Shown: positions 14,903-15,292 of the stretch, in pieces
Layout: every line of letters starts with the position of its first letter
Position numbering within the stretch: the stretch's first letter is position 1
Assembly: GCA_945900935.1 (NCBI GenBank)
Contig: CAMDKT010000058.1
Coordinates: 1-15,292 of the forward strand
DNA: 15,292 nt
Origin: Candidatus Sulfopaludibacter sp. SbA3
GTDB lineage: Bacteria > Acidobacteriota > Terriglobia > Bryobacterales > Bryobacteraceae
Reading direction: 5' to 3'
Made by a program: the position numbers and the translations under genes
The notes under the pieces: generated by a model
The model's database searches: none
Told to the model about the DNA's origin: nothing
The model's input: the letters and a program-made list of their open reading frames with translations, nothing else

Positions 14903-15292
14903 ATGCGCATTTTCGGCACGCTTTTGGTGATCGTTTTAGCCTCTTGCGCACCCAACAATGCACCAAAAGCCGCTTCCGCAGCGCCATTTGCAACGATAAA
15001 GTGGTCCGATCTGGCAGGCGCGCCGTTCACTTTGACTTCGCTGGCGGTCAAAATGCAGAAGATTGCATTACCGGCGACACGGCGGCCAACGATCCAATTT
15101 GGAGAAAAAAACCGGGTGAGCGGCTTGGCCGGCGTGAACCGGTACGCCGTGGAAGGGGCCGTTTCGGGTAAGGATGGCCTCTCGTGGTCCGGTCCGGCGG
15201 TAACCAAAATGGCGGGGCCGCCCGAGGCTATGGCGCTGGAGGATAGCTTTCTCCAAGCGTTGCAAGCAGTTACGCGAATCGAGTTGCGGGAC
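14903..15292 (+). CDS. META/HslJ-domain lipoprotein (partial, runs off the window)
   Basis: An open frame of 130 codons continues to the last base without a stop, so the gene is incomplete at its 3' end. The N-terminus MRIFGTLLVIVLASCAP is a lipoprotein signal with lipobox LASC and the lipidated Cys at residue 15. After a linker the sequence reads PTIQFGEKNRVSGLAGVNRYAVEG, then GLSWSGPAVTKMAGPPEAMA and EDSFLQALQAVTRIEL. This matches the META domain pattern of HslJ-like proteins (rvsGfaGCNry, then TrmaC-pp-mexExxfLxaL). The two Cys often seen in META repeats are Val and Gly here. HslJ is linked to heat-shock and novobiocin tolerance in E. coli; the role here is unknown. Start by leaderless ATG. 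The family call is good, based on the visible part. Confidence 0.75.
   Translation, partial: MRIFGTLLVIVLASCAPNNAPKAASAAPFATIKWSDLAGAPFTLTSLAVKMQKIALPATRRPTIQFGEKNRVSGLAGVNRYAVEGAVSGKDGLSWSGPAVTKMAGPPEAMALEDSFLQALQAVTRIELRD

Noticed and set aside
14860..15207. N-terminal extension of rbfA to 15207
   Set aside because: The extension has no RbfA resemblance and covers the divergent META lipoprotein; family start and Shine-Dalgarno fit 14859.

Overview
The window looks like chromosomal DNA of an Acidobacteriota species close to Candidatus Solibacter / Bryobacterales. This is inferred from gene content, not from a search. The signs are a paired cytochrome-type PSD1 (DUF1549/DUF1553) and DUF1501 operon, a PknB-like kinase fragment of the kind abundant in Solibacter, a secreted LolA-like protein family I associate with Acidobacteriota, and high GC with long antisense shadow ORFs. 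I saw no tRNA, rRNA, CRISPR array or intact insertion sequence.

Layout from left to right. At 141-2780 (+) there is an export operon: a membrane-fusion/HlyD-type adaptor and two MacB/LolD-type ABC ATPases, with no permease in the window. Bases 1-140 show no recognisable gene. At 3016-3912 (+) is an RluA-family pseudouridine synthase in which the usual catalytic Asp position reads Gly. Bases 2781-3015 are non-coding, with weak inverted repeats. From about 3913 to 6886 lies a patchwork of accessory genes: a decayed DUF433/DUF5615-type toxin-antitoxin pair (4023-4331, -), an AlbA_2/Schlafen-type ATP-binding regulator (4421-5776, -), a Ser/Thr kinase cut off just after its DFG motif (5881-6417, +), and an intact toxin-antitoxin pair (6353-6831, -) whose insertion apparently removed the kinase's 3' part.

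At 6887-10731 (+) is the PSD1/DUF1501 pair, exported and probably acting together. Convergent to it at 10741-12926 (-) is a two-gene operon with a 4-nt overlap: a membrane-anchored Amidase_2 peptidoglycan amidase followed by an MreB-like actin-family ATPase. Upstream on the same strand is a secreted LolA-like gene (13020-13835, -) interrupted by an in-frame amber codon. At 13891-14448 (+) is a GmhA-like SIS-domain isomerase, convergent with rbfA (14509-14859, -). Divergent from rbfA, running off the right edge, is a META/HslJ-domain lipoprotein (14903-15292, +).

Two themes deserve attention. First, several genes at the head of transcription units (3016, 5776, 6887, 13891, 14903) carry a -10-like TAnnnT hexamer only 6 or 8 nt before the start codon. 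Four of the five have no Shine-Dalgarno and the fifth has only a badly spaced GGAG, while most downstream genes have Shine-Dalgarno sequences. This suggests leaderless transcription. Second, the window holds four broken or truncated genes: a frameshifted antitoxin, a truncated toxin, a truncated kinase and an amber-interrupted secreted protein. Each has an identifiable lesion.
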